Under the pieces are notes generated by a model. The model was not told the origin of the DNA. It did not search any database and worked only from the letters and a program-made list of their open reading frames with translations. Positions 35,710 through 44,463 of a stretch of DNA of 64,000 nt are shown here, piece by piece. The DNA is from Ruania suaedae (GTDB taxonomy: Bacteria; Actinomycetota; Actinomycetes; Actinomycetales; Beutenbergiaceae): assembly GCF_021049265.1 (NCBI RefSeq), contig NZ_CP088018.1, forward strand, positions 558,001 through 622,000, in the 5' to 3' direction. Every line of letters begins with the position of its first letter. Position 1 is the stretch's first letter. Position numbers and translations under genes: made by a program.

Positions 35710-36401
35710 GCGAGCCGCCAGTCCACCGGGTCCCCGCCGAGCTCGCGCAGCAGGTCGTTCGCCCGGGAGAAGGGCCGCGAGCCGAAAAAGCCGCGGGAGG
35801 CGGACAGCGGGCTCGGATGGGCGGAGGCGATGATCGGGGTCTGCCCGAGCAGCGGACGCAGCGACTGGGCGTCGCGCCCCCACAGGATGGCCACCAGCGG
35901 CTGCTGCCGGGCGACGAGCGCGCGGATCGCCGCATCGGTGACCCGTTCCCAGCCCTTGCCCCGGTGGGAGGCGGGTTCGCCCGGCTGCACGGTCAGGCTC
36001 CGGTTGAGCAGGAGCACGCCGGCGTCAGCCCAGGGCGTGAGGTCTCCGGTGCTGGGGGCGGGCAGCCCGAGGTCCTCGCCGAGCTCGCGGTAGATGTTCT
36101 GCAGCGAGCGGGGAATCGGCCGCACGTGCGGCTGCACCGAGAACGACAGGCCCATGGCATGGCCGGGGGTGGGGTAGGGGTCCTGGCCCACGATCAGCAC
36201 CCGCACGTCGGAGATCGGGTGGGTGAACGCCCGCAGCACGTGCTCGCCGGCCGGCAGGTAGCCGCGGCCGGCGGCGTTCTCGGCACGGAGGAACTCACCC
36301 ATCGCGTGGATGTCGGCCTCGACCGGGGCCAGCGCCTGGGCCCACCCGGGATCGACGATGTCGGCGAGCGGGCGGTGGTCGGGTGCGGGCGAGTTCTCCA
36401 C
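35706..36401 (-). CDS. ung: Uracil-DNA glycosylase, family 1
   Basis: Excises uracil from DNA. The 231-residue protein has the water-activating motif [22 protein letters not shown], the uracil-recognition Asn in LLLNRSLTV and the DNA-intercalation loop [27 protein letters not shown] 36401 is chosen because TACCCT ends 6 nt upstream and the result begins with the normal family N-terminus; a much longer frame upstream lacks homology. It is co-transcribed with the SGNH hydrolase. Confidence 0.95.
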   Translation of the reverse strand: MENSPAPDHRPLADIVDPGWAQALAPVEADIHAMGEFLRAENAAGRGYLPAGEHVLRAFTHPISDVRVLIVGQDPYPTPGHAMGLSFSVQPHVRPIPRSLQNIYRELGEDLGLPAPSTGDLTPWADAGVLLLNRSLTVQPGEPASHRGKGWERVTDAAIRALVARQQPLVAILWGRDAQSLRPLLGQTPIIASAHPSPLSASRGFFGSRPFSRANDLLRELGGDPVDWRLA

Positions 36402-36413
36402 CAGCCCAGGGTA
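36399..36413 (-). promoter_or_regulatory. Leaderless -10 element for ung
   Basis: Minus strand: TACCCT (36413-36408), 6-nt gap, GTG 36401. Confidence 0.55.
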
Positions 36414-36481
36414 GGAGATGGAGCTGGTGATGAGGTGGGCGGGCCGGGCTGCGCTATCACATCGGCCCGTGGGGGAGGCGA

Positions 36482-36510
36482 ATGACACGCGTGTCGTTTG
36501 CCCGTAGGAT
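36482..36510 (+). promoter_or_regulatory. Promoter of the DUF3263 gene
   Basis: ATGACA (36482-36487), 17-bp spacer, TAGGAT (36505-36510), near-consensus for the housekeeping sigma factor. The leader of about 30 nt carries a GAGGAGGA ribosome site. Confidence 0.55.
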
Positions 36511-36546
36511 GGCGCGCAGTTGTCAGGAACGAACCGAGGAGGACCG

Positions 36547-36837
36547 ATGGCGGCAGCGCACCCGCTCCCCACGCCGAGCGGCACGGCCGAGCTCAGCGAC
36601 CGAGACGCCGAGATCCTCGCCTTCGAGCGCCAGTGGTGGAAGTACGCCGGTGCGAAGGAGACCGCCATCCGCGAGCTCTTCGACATGTCCGCCACCCGCT
36701 ACTACCAGGTGCTGAACGCGCTCATCGACGAGCCCGCGGCGCTGGCGGCTGAGCCGATGCTGGTCAAGCGACTGCGGCGGATGCGCAGTGTGCGTCAGCG
36801 CGAGCGCTCCGCGCGGCGCCTCGGCCACGACCTGTGA
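36547..36837 (+). CDS. DUF3263 small helix-turn-helix-like protein
   Basis: A 96-residue actinobacterial protein. The block [51 protein letters not shown] matches DUF3263. It looks like a sigma-region-4/HTH fold ([22 protein letters not shown] as the helix-turn-helix). The C-terminus is basic ([20 protein letters not shown]), consistent with nucleic-acid binding. ATG 36547 has a strong GAGGAGGA site. In Actinobacteria it typically precedes a LytR_C gene, as here (29 bp downstream). Its target is not known. Confidence 0.85.
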   Translation: MAAAHPLPTPSGTAELSDRDAEILAFERQWWKYAGAKETAIRELFDMSATRYYQVLNALIDEPAALAAEPMLVKRLRRMRSVRQRERSARRLGHDL

Positions 36838-36853
36838 CCGGCCGCTGACGGGT

Positions 36854-36869
36854 TAGCCTGCCTGTCGTG
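36854..36869 (+). promoter_or_regulatory. Leaderless -10 element for the LytR_C gene
   Basis: TAGCCT (36854-36859), 7-nt gap, GTG 36867. Confidence 0.5.
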
Positions 36870-37490
36870 AGCAACCCGGATCCCTCCTACCCCTACGACG
36901 AGGACGAGTTCGACGCCCTCGGTGCCGACCGCACGCCGGCCGGGGTGCACCGTGAGCGGGTGCCCCGGTGGCGCCAGGCGCTGCCGTTCCTCGTGGTACT
37001 GGTGCTCGCCCCGCTGCTGGCCTTCGTGGTGGTGCAGGCGGTCTCGCGTGACACCATCGACCCGGGGGCCGACCCCACCCCGTCGGTGGGTACCTCGGAC
37101 GAGGAGACGTCGGGCGATGCCACCGAGGAGCCCGTCGACGAACCGACCGACGGCGAGCCGACGGACGAGGAGACCGAGCCCGCTGAGCCCACCGAGCTCC
37201 CGGCTGATCTGGATCAGGGCGTTGCCGTGTGGGTGCTCAACGGCACCAGCGAGTTCGGCGTCGCCGGGGAGAGCCAGGCCGTGCTCGCCGAGGCGGGTTG
37301 GACGAACGTCGTCACGGGCGACTACGCCTACAGTCTGCCGACCACTACCACGATCTACTACCGCGACGAGGACATCGCGGCGGAGGCCGAGGCGATCGGA
37401 GCCGAGCTCGGCATCACCGATCTGGTCGAGGATGCGAACGCGGCACCGAACGGGATCTATGTGGTGCTGCGCCCGGACCAGTTGGGGTGA
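36867..37490 (+). CDS. Membrane-anchored LytR C-terminal-domain protein
   Basis: A 207-residue envelope protein. A cytoplasmic N-terminus (1-38) is followed by a membrane helix (about 39-60, ALPFLVVLVLAPLLAFVVVQAV). An extracellular acidic Thr/Glu/Pro linker (about 65-115) leads to the LytR_C domain (about 118-205, VAVWVLNGTSEFGVAGESQAVLAEAGWTNVVTGDYAY). LytR_C occurs in wall-polymer ligases, but here the catalytic LytR-CpsA-Psr domain is absent, so it is probably a wall-associated accessory. It converges on the GH15-like gene with 9 bp between stops. Confidence 0.88.
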   Translation: MSNPDPSYPYDEDEFDALGADRTPAGVHRERVPRWRQALPFLVVLVLAPLLAFVVVQAVSRDTIDPGADPTPSVGTSDEETSGDATEEPVDEPTDGEPTDEETEPAEPTELPADLDQGVAVWVLNGTSEFGVAGESQAVLAEAGWTNVVTGDYAYSLPTTTTIYYRDEDIAAEAEAIGAELGITDLVEDANAAPNGIYVVLRPDQLG

Positions 37491-37499
37491 GCGCGGTCG

Positions 37500-38822
37500 T
37501 CACTGTCGGTCGGGCTGCTCCAGTTCGTGCAGGGTGAGTAGCACGAGCGCGCACGTCCACGCGAGTGGGGCGACGGCGGCGGGGGCGCCGTCCGGGCCGA
37601 CCTTCTCCGGGATGGCCCCGGTGGCGGTGCGGTGCTCATCGATCCACGTCAGCAGGCTCATCGCCAGGTCGTCATCGCCCATGCTCGCAGCGGTCCAGGC
37701 GTAGAGGGCGGTCTGTGGGGTCCAGGAGTACTGCGTTTCCGGCCATGCAGCTCCGGGGGCGAGTCCGCCCGCAGGCCGGGCCATGGCGTCGATCGAGGTG
37801 CGCCAGGCCGAGGCGGCGCCGGGCAGCGGCTCGCTCACGTACGGCGGGAGCACGAACGCGGCGGCGGCGTCCTGGACCGACCGGCCCGGGTAGCGGCCGT
37901 AGCCGGAAGTGCCGAATTCGGCTGCGATCGCCTCCCGCAGCTGCGCGGCGCCGGCCGAGATCTCGCTCGCGCGCTCGGTCGTCCCGCGCAGTCCGTGCAG
38001 GTGCGCCGCTGCCTCGAGGCCGGCCAGCACCGGGGCGGCGGTGCCGAGAGTGACTTCATGCTCCTGGTGCTCCCAGTAGTCGGCCGACGGCGCGGGGAGC
38101 GGGCCCGCGGCGACCTCGGCGAGCAGGAAGGCGGTTGAGCGGTCGAGCAGTGGGGCGAAGCGGTCGAGCAGTTCCTGCTGTTCGGTGGGCCCGACGGCGC
38201 TCACCACGTTGTCGAGGGCCCACAGCGCCCAGCCGGTGCCGTCGGTCTGGAGCCCGCGGCCGTCCGGAGGCAGCTGGTCGGCCACGGTGTAACGCGCATG
38301 GAAGGTGCCCTCGGGCGCCTGGACCTGCTGCAGGAATGTGAGCACCTCGAGGGCGTCCTCGTGGTGGCCCGTTGCGCTCAGTCCGGAGGCGATGAACGCG
38401 GCGTCCCGGGGCCAGACGTAGTGCCACCGGGGCATGGCGCCGGCGATGGCACCGTCGCCACCGCGCAGCAGGGCGTGCAGGTCCAGCAGCGCGTCGGTGG
38501 CGAGGTCGTCGAAGCGGCCCCCGGCGCCGGGCACCGAGCCGGCGTCCATCCACGCTCGGGTCTGCTCGGCCAGGTCCTCGGCGCCGGCGAGGGTGGCTGC
38601 CGGGGCGTCGGGTGCAGGTGCGAGCACCCGGGACCCGGGGAGGTAGGCGGGCGCCTCGCCCTCGGGGATCAGGACCAGCTCACCGGTTGCGCTCAGGCCG
38701 ATGCCCTCGTGGTAGAGCGCGATCGTGTCGGCACGGGTGCGGGGCGCCGTCAGGACGGCGACGGCAACCAGCGCCGCCACGAGCACGGCCCCGCACAGGG
38801 CGGGGAGCAGGCGTCCGGACAT
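37500..38822 (-). CDS. Membrane-anchored glycoside hydrolase family 15-like protein
   Basis: A 440-residue protein with an N-terminal uncleaved signal or anchor (about 5-28, LLPALCGAVLVAALVAVAVLTA). The (alpha/alpha)6-barrel follows. GH15 blocks are PRWHYVWPRDAAFIASGLSATGHHEDALEVLTFLQQVQ and LQTDGTGWALWALDNVVSA, then an AAAFVLPPYVSEPLPGA region and a C-terminal WPETQYSWTPQTALYAW. The family cleaves alpha-glucans or, in some Actinobacteria, trehalose. The catalytic Glu pair is not confidently placed. ATG 38822 is favoured over 38852 because TACGCT ends 7 nt upstream. Extracellular location is likely. Confidence 0.8.
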   Translation of the reverse strand: MSGRLLPALCGAVLVAALVAVAVLTAPRTRADTIALYHEGIGLSATGELVLIPEGEAPAYLPGSRVLAPAPDAPAATLAGAEDLAEQTRAWMDAGSVPGAGGRFDDLATDALLDLHALLRGGDGAIAGAMPRWHYVWPRDAAFIASGLSATGHHEDALEVLTFLQQVQAPEGTFHARYTVADQLPPDGRGLQTDGTGWALWALDNVVSAVGPTEQQELLDRFAPLLDRSTAFLLAEVAAGPLPAPSADYWEHQEHEVTLGTAAPVLAGLEAAAHLHGLRGTTERASEISAGAAQLREAIAAEFGTSGYGRYPGRSVQDAAAAFVLPPYVSEPLPGAASAWRTSIDAMARPAGGLAPGAAWPETQYSWTPQTALYAWTAASMGDDDLAMSLLTWIDEHRTATGAIPEKVGPDGAPAAVAPLAWTCALVLLTLHELEQPDRQ

Positions 38823-38835
38823 GGGCTCGAGCGTA
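38820..38835 (-). promoter_or_regulatory. Leaderless -10 element for the GH15-like gene
   Basis: Minus strand: TACGCT (38835-38830), 7-nt gap, ATG 38822. The upstream in-frame ATG 38852 would lie outside such a transcript. Confidence 0.5.
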
Positions 38836-38922
38836 ATCGTGGTTGCCGACATAGCGGGTCGGATGTGTCACGCCGGGGTCGGGCCAGCATGCGAGATGTT
38901 ATCGATTCGTGATGTTCCTGGG

Positions 38923-38952
38923 GTGACGGCGATGCTTGAACGTCCGTAGAGT
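38923..38952 (+). promoter_or_regulatory. Candidate promoter of the Rib-repeat surface protein
   Basis: GTGACG (38923-38928), 18-bp spacer, TAGAGT (38947-38952). It would give a leader of about 90 nt to GTG 39050, or a short one to ATG 38972. Confidence 0.4.
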
Positions 38953-39049
38953 CTCGTTGCAGTCGTCTGTGATGGACGTCATGGAATCGAACACGCCACG
39001 GACCCGACCGGGTCACGGGCACCACGCACCCAAGGCTCGGGGGAGTTAC

Positions 39050-42000
39050 GTGCAGAAAAACAGGAATGTCGCGCGCAGACGAGCGCGCTCCGCATGGCAG
39101 CGGCCGTTGGCGGGCGCAACCGCCATGGTCACCGCCATCGCGCTGGGGGCCGTTGGTCTCTCCGGCACGCTGACGCCGGCCAACGCCATCCCGTCGGACG
39201 ACAGTGAGGCACTCGCCGAGCTGATCAACCTCGACGCACTCGGTCTCGACGCGGTCGACGCGATCACCACCGAGTCCGGCAACCCGAGCGACCCCGGGCC
39301 GAACAGCGCCGACATCGACGCCTCGGTGCTCGAAGGGATCGTGGGTATCAACGTCGGCGGCGTCACGCTGCCGCTCATCGGTAACGGCACCGCCGGTAGC
39401 GGGCTGCTCGACCTCGGTGACAACGCCGCGGCCGGCCTGCTCAACGGTTATGCCTCCTCCCCGGACTTCCAGTCCTCCGTCGCCGCATCCGGTGCGATCA
39501 CGGGTGAAGGTTCGATCAACCCGGACGCCATTGATGGCGGACCGGTTGCCACAGTCGACCTGACCGCGCCGCTGGAACAGCTTGGCCTCGACGGCGTCAC
39601 TGACGAGGTCGTGGATCAGCTCGGGATCCAGCTCGGCGCCATCGCTTCACGCGCCGAGGTCACCGACGGCACGGCGGTCGACAGCGAGTACCTGATCGCC
39701 GACGCCCAGCTCGCGGTCTCCAGCCCTCTGGTTGACGACCTGTCCACGGACCTCGACGACACGCTCATCGGTGTCGGCGGCACGGTCGATGCAGCACTCG
39801 GTTCCGAGGGCACGGTCGGCAGTCTGCTGGGTGACCTGGACATCGACCTGAGTGTTCTCGGTATCGGTGTGGACGTCAGCTCCGGGACGATCGGTGTCGA
39901 CGGTCTCGACGCCGCGCTCAGCGAGCTCAGCAACACGCTGATCAACGAGCCGCTGGTCGACCCGAACGGCATCGTCTCCATCGACCTGAACAGCGGGCTG
40001 ATTTCGGTCGACCTCGCCCAGCTCGGTGGTCCGGAGGGGCTGAACGGCCTCGACGCCAACACCCCGCTTCTCGACGACGAGCAGATCGGTCTCGTCACGA
40101 CGGCGGTCTCGGAGGCGCTCGGCAGCCTGACTTCCAAGGTCACCGAGGGCGTGACCGAGGTCCTCAACGAGACCTCCGTGACGCTCGACCTGTCGGCTCA
40201 ACTGTCGTACCTGGTCAACAGCACCTCCGCCGAGATCTTGGTTGACACCACGCTCGGCCAGCTCGCAGGCACCGACGACACGACCGAGCCTGCCGTGGAG
40301 ATCAACACAGACGGTGGCGTCCTCGACACCATCCTTGGGCTTCTTGGCTTGAGCCTCGAGGACCTCACCGACGGACTCGTCACACCGCTGGTTGACGAAT
40401 TGCTCGATGTCGTCGGCGGCACCGTCGGCACGCTCATCGACACCATCGGTGACGACCTCGACACCACGCTCACCGGCCTGATCGACCCGATCCTGGCCTC
40501 GCTTTCGCCGCTGTTCAGTGGGCTCAACGACCTGGTCAGCATCACGATCAACGAGCAGCCCACCGCGGAGCCGATCAACGGCGAGGGCGACCTGGGCGAC
40601 GAATCCTTCACGGTCCGCCCGATGGCGATCGACGTGCTGCCTGGCCTCGCCAGCGGCGTGGCGCTCGACCTGGCCTCCTCCACGGTTCGCGCCAGCGATG
40701 AGCCCTCCAACGCCACCTCCTTCGAGCCGGCGTACGCGCCGACGGATGCGGTGCCGGGTGAGTCGGTCGACTCCGAGGAGCCGACCTTCACCGATGCCGA
40801 GGGTGACCCCGCCACCGCGCCTACCGGCACGGAGTACGCCCTGGGCGACGACGCGCCGGACAGCGCGTCGATCGATGAGACGACCGGCGTGGTCACCTTC
40901 ACGCCGGCCCTGGACGACGCCAACACCACGGTGAACGTGCCGGTGGTGGTGACCTACCCGGACGGTTCGACCGACACGACCGACGCGCCGTTCGAGGTGG
41001 GCGACACCAACGCCGGGCTGTTCGAGCCGGCCTACACCGACACCGACGCGTTCGTGGGTGTCGAGGTGACGTCCGAGGCGCCGACCTTCTCCGACGCTGA
41101 TGGCCCGGTGGACGAAGCGCCGGAGGGCGTGGAGTACGCGCTGGGCGATGACGCGCCCGACGGCGCCACGATCGATGGCGCCACTGGCGCGGTCACCTAC
41201 ACCCCGACCGTGGACGACGCCGACACTACGGTGGACATCCCGGTCGTGGTGACCTACGACGACGGCTCGACCGATGAGGTCGACGCCCCGTTCGTAGTGG
41301 CCACGCTGGCCGACTCCTTCGATCCCTTCTACACCGACACCGACGCTGAGATCGGTGAGGAGGCGACGTCCGAGGACCCGACCTTCACCGACAGTGAGGG
41401 CACGGAGGGTCTGGACGCTCCCGAGGGCACGACCTTCGCCTTGACCGATGAGGCGCCGGACGGCGGCAGCATTGACGAGACCACGGGTGCGATCACGTAC
41501 ACCCCGACGCTCGACGACGCGAACGACACCGTCACCTTCCCGGTCGAGGTCACCTACGACGACGGCTCGACCGATCTGGTCGGGGCCAACTTCCAGGTGG
41601 GCGACACCGTTGCCTCCGAGTTCGACCCGGAGTACGCGCCGACCCAGGCGAGCCCGGGCGTGGCCGCTGTCTCGGATTCGCCGGACTTCGGCGAGGACGT
41701 CACGGCACCTGAGGTCAGCTACGCGACCGGATTCGACGCACCTGACAGCGCCGAGGTCGACTCCGAGACCGGCGAGGTCACCTTCACGCCGGCCCTGGAG
41801 GACGCCAACACCACGGTGAACATCCCGGTCGTGGTGACCTACTCGGACGGCTCGGGCGACCTGATCTACGCGCCGTTCGTGGTGGGCGACACCTCCGCGA
41901 ACCTGCTGGACCCGGCGTACGCCGTGACCCCGGCGGAGCTCGGACAGGAAGCACTGTCGGACGAGCCGACGTTCACTGACGCCGACGGCGCGGCCGAGGC

Positions 42001-43504
42001 CCCTGAGGGGACCTCGTACGAGCTGGCTGAGGGCGCGCCGGAGAACTCCGCGGTCGACGAGGCGACCGGTGTCGTCTCCTTCACGCCGTTCGGGGAGGAC
42101 GCCGGACAGCTCGTGAACATCCCCGTGGTGGTCACCTACCCGGACGGATCGACCGACGAGGTCGACGCCCCCTTCCAGGTGGAAACCATCGCCGAGGCGA
42201 TCGATGTCGACTACACCGAGACCGAGGCGAACGTGGGCGTGGAAGCCACGTCTGCGCCGCCGACGTTCAGTGTGGACGGCGAGCCGGGCGACGGCTTCCC
42301 GCCGGGGACGAGCTTCGCCCTCGCGGACGACGCTCCGGAGGGTGCGACGGTCGACGCCGAGACCGGTGAGGTCACGTGGACACCTGGCATCGAGGATGCC
42401 GACAGCACCGTCAACATCCCGGTGCTGGTGACCTACGCGGACGAGTCGGTCGACGAGGTCGATGCCCCGTTCGTGGTCGGCGTCTACAACGACAATGCGT
42501 CGGCCTCGGCCGCCGCGTCTGCCGACGCCGATGACAACTCGAACGCGTCGGCTGAAGCGGCAGCGGAAGCTGCGGCGAGTGCGGACAACGAGACGGATGC
42601 CTCGGCTGCTGCCGATGCGACCGCGGCTGCGGCAGCTGAGGCCGCTGCAGACGAGGACGCCTCTCAGGACGCCTCGGCGGATGCGACCACGGACCCGGAT
42701 GCGTCGGCTGCTGCGGCAGCTGAGGCGGCGGCGAACGCGGACAACTCCTCGAACACCGCTGCGGACGCTTCGTCGGCCGCGTCGGCGAACGCCGATTCCG
42801 ACGCCACCTCCGAGGCCGCTGCTGCGGCCGACGCGGCGGCGACGGCGGACTCCTCCACCGATGCCTCGGCTGAGGCTTCGGCGGACTCCGATGCCAACAC
42901 CAACGCCTCGGCGTCGGCGTCGGCCTCGGCGGATGCGGACGATGACTCCAACGCCTCGGCTGAGGCTGCTGCTGAGGCGGCGGCTGACGAGGACAACGAG
43001 TCGGACGCTTCGGCTGCTGCCGATGTGACCGCGGCTGCGGCGGCTGAGGCCGCTGCGGACGAGGACGCCTCGAGCGATGCGTCGGCGGATGCGACCACGG
43101 ACCCGGATGCGTCGGCTGCTGCGGCAGCTGAGGCGGCGGCGAACGCGGACAACTCCTCCGACACCGCTGCGGACGCCTCGGCGGCCGTGACCGCGGATGC
43201 CGACTCCGACGCCACCGCTGAGGCCGCTGCTGCGGCCGACGCGGCAGCGACGGCGGACTCCTCCACCGACGCCTCGGCTGAGGCTTCGGCCGACGCCGAT
43301 GCGGCTGCGGACGACACGGCTGACGACACCGCTGACGCGACGAGCGCCAGCGATGCGGATGCCGACGCGGACGGCGACGATGGCGGGAGCCTTCCCGACA
43401 CCGGCGCCGGCCTCGACACTCTGTTCGTCGTGATCGCCCTGGCACTCATGTGCCTCGGTCTCGGCCTCCTGCTGACCGGCAACCGGCGGTCGCACGTGGC
43501 CTGA
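39050..43504 (+). CDS. LPxTG-anchored surface protein: choice-of-anchor-G-like N-terminus, six Rib-like repeats, acidic Ala-rich stalk
   Basis: A 1,484-residue cell-wall protein. The signal peptide (basic RNVARRRARS, hydrophobic core) likely ends after PANA (Ala46). Residues about 47-550 resemble the choice-of-anchor-G region (AELINLDALGLDAVDA, NPSDPGPNSADIDASVLEGI, GTAGSGLLDLGDNAA). Six Rib-like repeats of 95-101 residues follow (558-1147), each with an LxDxAPxx...FTP...VxxPVxVTYxDGS pattern. The stalk (1149-1420) is almost only Ala, Asp, Ser, Glu, Thr and Asn. The sortase signal LPDTG is at 1448, then a hydrophobic helix and RRSHVA. GTG 39050 has GGGGGAG 4 nt upstream; ATG 38972 is the alternative. 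No sortase is in the window. It presumably mediates adhesion or interbacterial contact. Confidence 0.88.
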   Translation: MQKNRNVARRRARSAWQRPLAGATAMVTAIALGAVGLSGTLTPANAIPSDDSEALAELINLDALGLDAVDAITTESGNPSDPGPNSADIDASVLEGIVGINVGGVTLPLIGNGTAGSGLLDLGDNAAAGLLNGYASSPDFQSSVAASGAITGEGSINPDAIDGGPVATVDLTAPLEQLGLDGVTDEVVDQLGIQLGAIASRAEVTDGTAVDSEYLIADAQLAVSSPLVDDLSTDLDDTLIGVGGTVDAALGSEGTVGSLLGDLDIDLSVLGIGVDVSSGTIGVDGLDAALSELSNTLINEPLVDPNGIVSIDLNSGLISVDLAQLGGPEGLNGLDANTPLLDDEQIGLVTTAVSEALGSLTSKVTEGVTEVLNETSVTLDLSAQLSYLVNSTSAEILVDTTLGQLAGTDDTTEPAVEINTDGGVLDTILGLLGLSLEDLTDGLVTPLVDELLDVVGGTVGTLIDTIGDDLDTTLTGLIDPILASLSPLFSGLNDLVSITINEQPTAEPINGEGDLGDESFTVRPMAIDVLPGLASGVALDLASSTVRASDEPSNATSFEPAYAPTDAVPGESVDSEEPTFTDAEGDPATAPTGTEYALGDDAPDSASIDETTGVVTFTPALDDANTTVNVPVVVTYPDGSTDTTDAPFEVGDTNAGLFEPAYTDTDAFVGVEVTSEAPTFSDADGPVDEAPEGVEYALGDDAPDGATIDGATGAVTYTPTVDDADTTVDIPVVVTYDDGSTDEVDAPFVVATLADSFDPFYTDTDAEIGEEATSEDPTFTDSEGTEGLDAPEGTTFALTDEAPDGGSIDETTGAITYTPTLDDANDTVTFPVEVTYDDGSTDLVGANFQVGDTVASEFDPEYAPTQASPGVAAVSDSPDFGEDVTAPEVSYATGFDAPDSAEVDSETGEVTFTPALEDANTTVNIPVVVTYSDGSGDLIYAPFVVGDTSANLLDPAYAVTPAELGQEALSDEPTFTDADGAAEAPEGTSYELAEGAPENSAVDEATGVVSFTPFGEDAGQLVNIPVVVTYPDGSTDEVDAPFQVETIAEAIDVDYTETEANVGVEATSAPPTFSVDGEPGDGFPPGTSFALADDAPEGATVDAETGEVTWTPGIEDADSTVNIPVLVTYADESVDEVDAPFVVGVYNDNASASAAASADADDNSNASAEAAAEAAASADNETDASAAADATAAAAAEAAADEDASQDASADATTDPDASAAAAAEAAANADNSSNTAADASSAASANADSDATSEAAAAADAAATADSSTDASAEASADSDANTNASASASASADADDDSNASAEAAAEAAADEDNESDASAAADVTAAAAAEAAADEDASSDASADATTDPDASAAAAAEAAANADNSSDTAADASAAVTADADSDATAEAAAAADAAATADSSTDASAEASADADAAADDTADDTADATSASDADADADGDDGGSLPDTGAGLDTLFVVIALALMCLGLGLLLTGNRRSHVA
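40721..42489 (+). repeat. Six tandem Rib-like repeats (285-303 bp each)
   Basis: Repeat starts at 40721, 41021, 41318, 41621, 41906 and 42200, each beginning F/L/I-D/E-x-x-Y. The spacing is in frame. DNA identity between units is moderate, so the array is old compared with the stalk duplication. Confidence 0.8.
42494..43309 (+). repeat. Tandem duplication of a 408-bp (136-codon) stalk unit
   Basis: Unit 1 is 42494-42901 and unit 2 is 42902-43309. Long stretches are identical at DNA level, for example the segment from 42674 repeats at 43082, exactly 408 bp later. The encoded residues are Ala, Asp, Ser, Glu, Thr and Asn with almost no others. Confidence 0.85.
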
Positions 43505-43531
43505 TCCGCATCGCGGATGAGCACGGATCAA

Positions 43532-43573
43532 GGGTCGGTCCCGGAGCGTCGCAGGACGCTCCGGGACCGACCC
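43532..43573 (+). terminator. Terminator of the surface-protein gene
   Basis: A perfect 19-bp stem (43532-43550 with 43555-43573) and a 4-nt GCAG loop, 27 bp after the stop. A smaller hairpin ATCCGC/GCGGAT (43504-43518) precedes it. Confidence 0.85.
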
Positions 43574-43606
43574 GCGTCACGGCCTTCCCGCTGCACGGCG
43601 GTGCAG

Positions 43607-43639
43607 CATGATGGCCCGGTGGGAAACGAACTGACATGA
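43607..43639 (+). promoter_or_regulatory. -10-like element and 6-codon leaderless ORF coupled to the DUF5819 gene
   Basis: CATGAT (43607-43612), 6-nt gap, then GTG 43619 opening VGNELT and a stop at 43637-43639 that overlaps the DUF5819 ATG (43636) as ATGA. This suggests that ribosomes starting on the leaderless mini-ORF hand over to the main gene. Inferred only. Confidence 0.35.
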
Positions 43640-44463
43640 CGAGCAACGACGCGGCGGCCCGCACCGACGCCGCCCACGCCACCGGGGGCGAGAGCCCGGA
43701 CAGCGAACACGTCGGCACACCGTTGAGCCGGCTCAAGCGCGTGGTCGTGGTGGTGGCGGTGCTGTTCACCGCCTTCCACATCTTCGCCACCTTCCTCTGG
43801 ATCGCGCCCGCCTCCGGCCTGCGCCAGGTCATCCCCGGCGAGGTACTGAGCCGGTACATGATCCCGATGCACGGCCAGAGCTGGAGCGTGTTCGCGCCCG
43901 AGCCGATCAACGGTGACTACCGCCTCCAGGTGCGCGCCACCATCACCGAGGGTGAGTCCACCGCGGAGACCGAGTGGGTCGATGCCACCGCCGCTGAGCT
44001 GGACATGCTCACCCACAACTTCTTCCCGCCACGGGCCGCCATCACCGCCAGCGAGCTCTCCGGGCGCTACCGCAGCGCCTACCTCGACCTCGACGACGCC
44101 CAGCAGGAGATCGTCGCCCTCGGGTACTACAACGGCGAGGACTGGCGTGAACGTATGGAGGAAGCCCTGCGGGAGCACGGCAACGGCGGCGCCGTCACCG
44201 ACTACATGGCGATCGAGGAGACTGTGAACGCCTACGCCACCCAGGTGGCCTACGCCATGTGGGGTGAGGACGTGCTCCAGGTGCAGTTCGTCGTCAGCCG
44301 CCAGAACGTCATCCCCTACGGCCAGCGCAACGACCCTGAGGCCGAGCGCCCCGCCGTCCAGCCCTATGTCACCGGCTGGCGGGGCCTGATCGAGTACCCC
44401 GGCCAGTCCCGGGAGCGGTTCGCGGACATCTTCCGCACCGCGGTCGAGGAGTCCCAGCGATGA
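43636..44463 (+). CDS. DUF5819-family membrane-anchored protein
   Basis: A 275-residue protein with a disordered N-terminus, one membrane helix (about 35-58, VVVVVAVLFTAFHIFATFLWIAP) and an extracytoplasmic domain. The domain starts RYMIPMHGQSWSVFAPEPINGDYRLQVRATI, the hallmark segment of DUF5819, and continues with EWVDATAAELDMLTHNFFPPRAA. Its last codon overlaps the HTTM gene (ATGA). DUF5819/SdpA-type proteins are repeatedly paired with HTTM/SdpB-type proteins; in Bacillus SdpAB is needed to mature the toxin SdpC. No SdpC-like peptide gene is seen here. Confidence 0.82.
   Translation: MTSNDAAARTDAAHATGGESPDSEHVGTPLSRLKRVVVVVAVLFTAFHIFATFLWIAPASGLRQVIPGEVLSRYMIPMHGQSWSVFAPEPINGDYRLQVRATITEGESTAETEWVDATAAELDMLTHNFFPPRAAITASELSGRYRSAYLDLDDAQQEIVALGYYNGEDWRERMEEALREHGNGGAVTDYMAIEETVNAYATQVAYAMWGEDVLQVQFVVSRQNVIPYGQRNDPEAERPAVQPYVTGWRGLIEYPGQSRERFADIFRTAVEESQR

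Noticed and set aside
36402-36695. A 98-codon N-terminal extension of ung
   Set aside because: No homology or ribosome site. The -10 at 36408-36413 and the family N-terminus support GTG 36401.
40721-43309. Regularly spaced repeats that could suggest a CRISPR or satellite array
   Set aside because: Repeats are in frame, 285-408 bp long and encode Rib domains and a stalk. There are no short spacers or cas genes.
39647-43531. A 1,294-codon open frame antisense to the Rib-repeat surface protein
   Set aside because: It is a shadow of the GC-rich, repetitive plus-strand gene: composition is Arg/Val/Gly-biased with no domain, and the plus strand has signal peptide, repeats and LPxTG.
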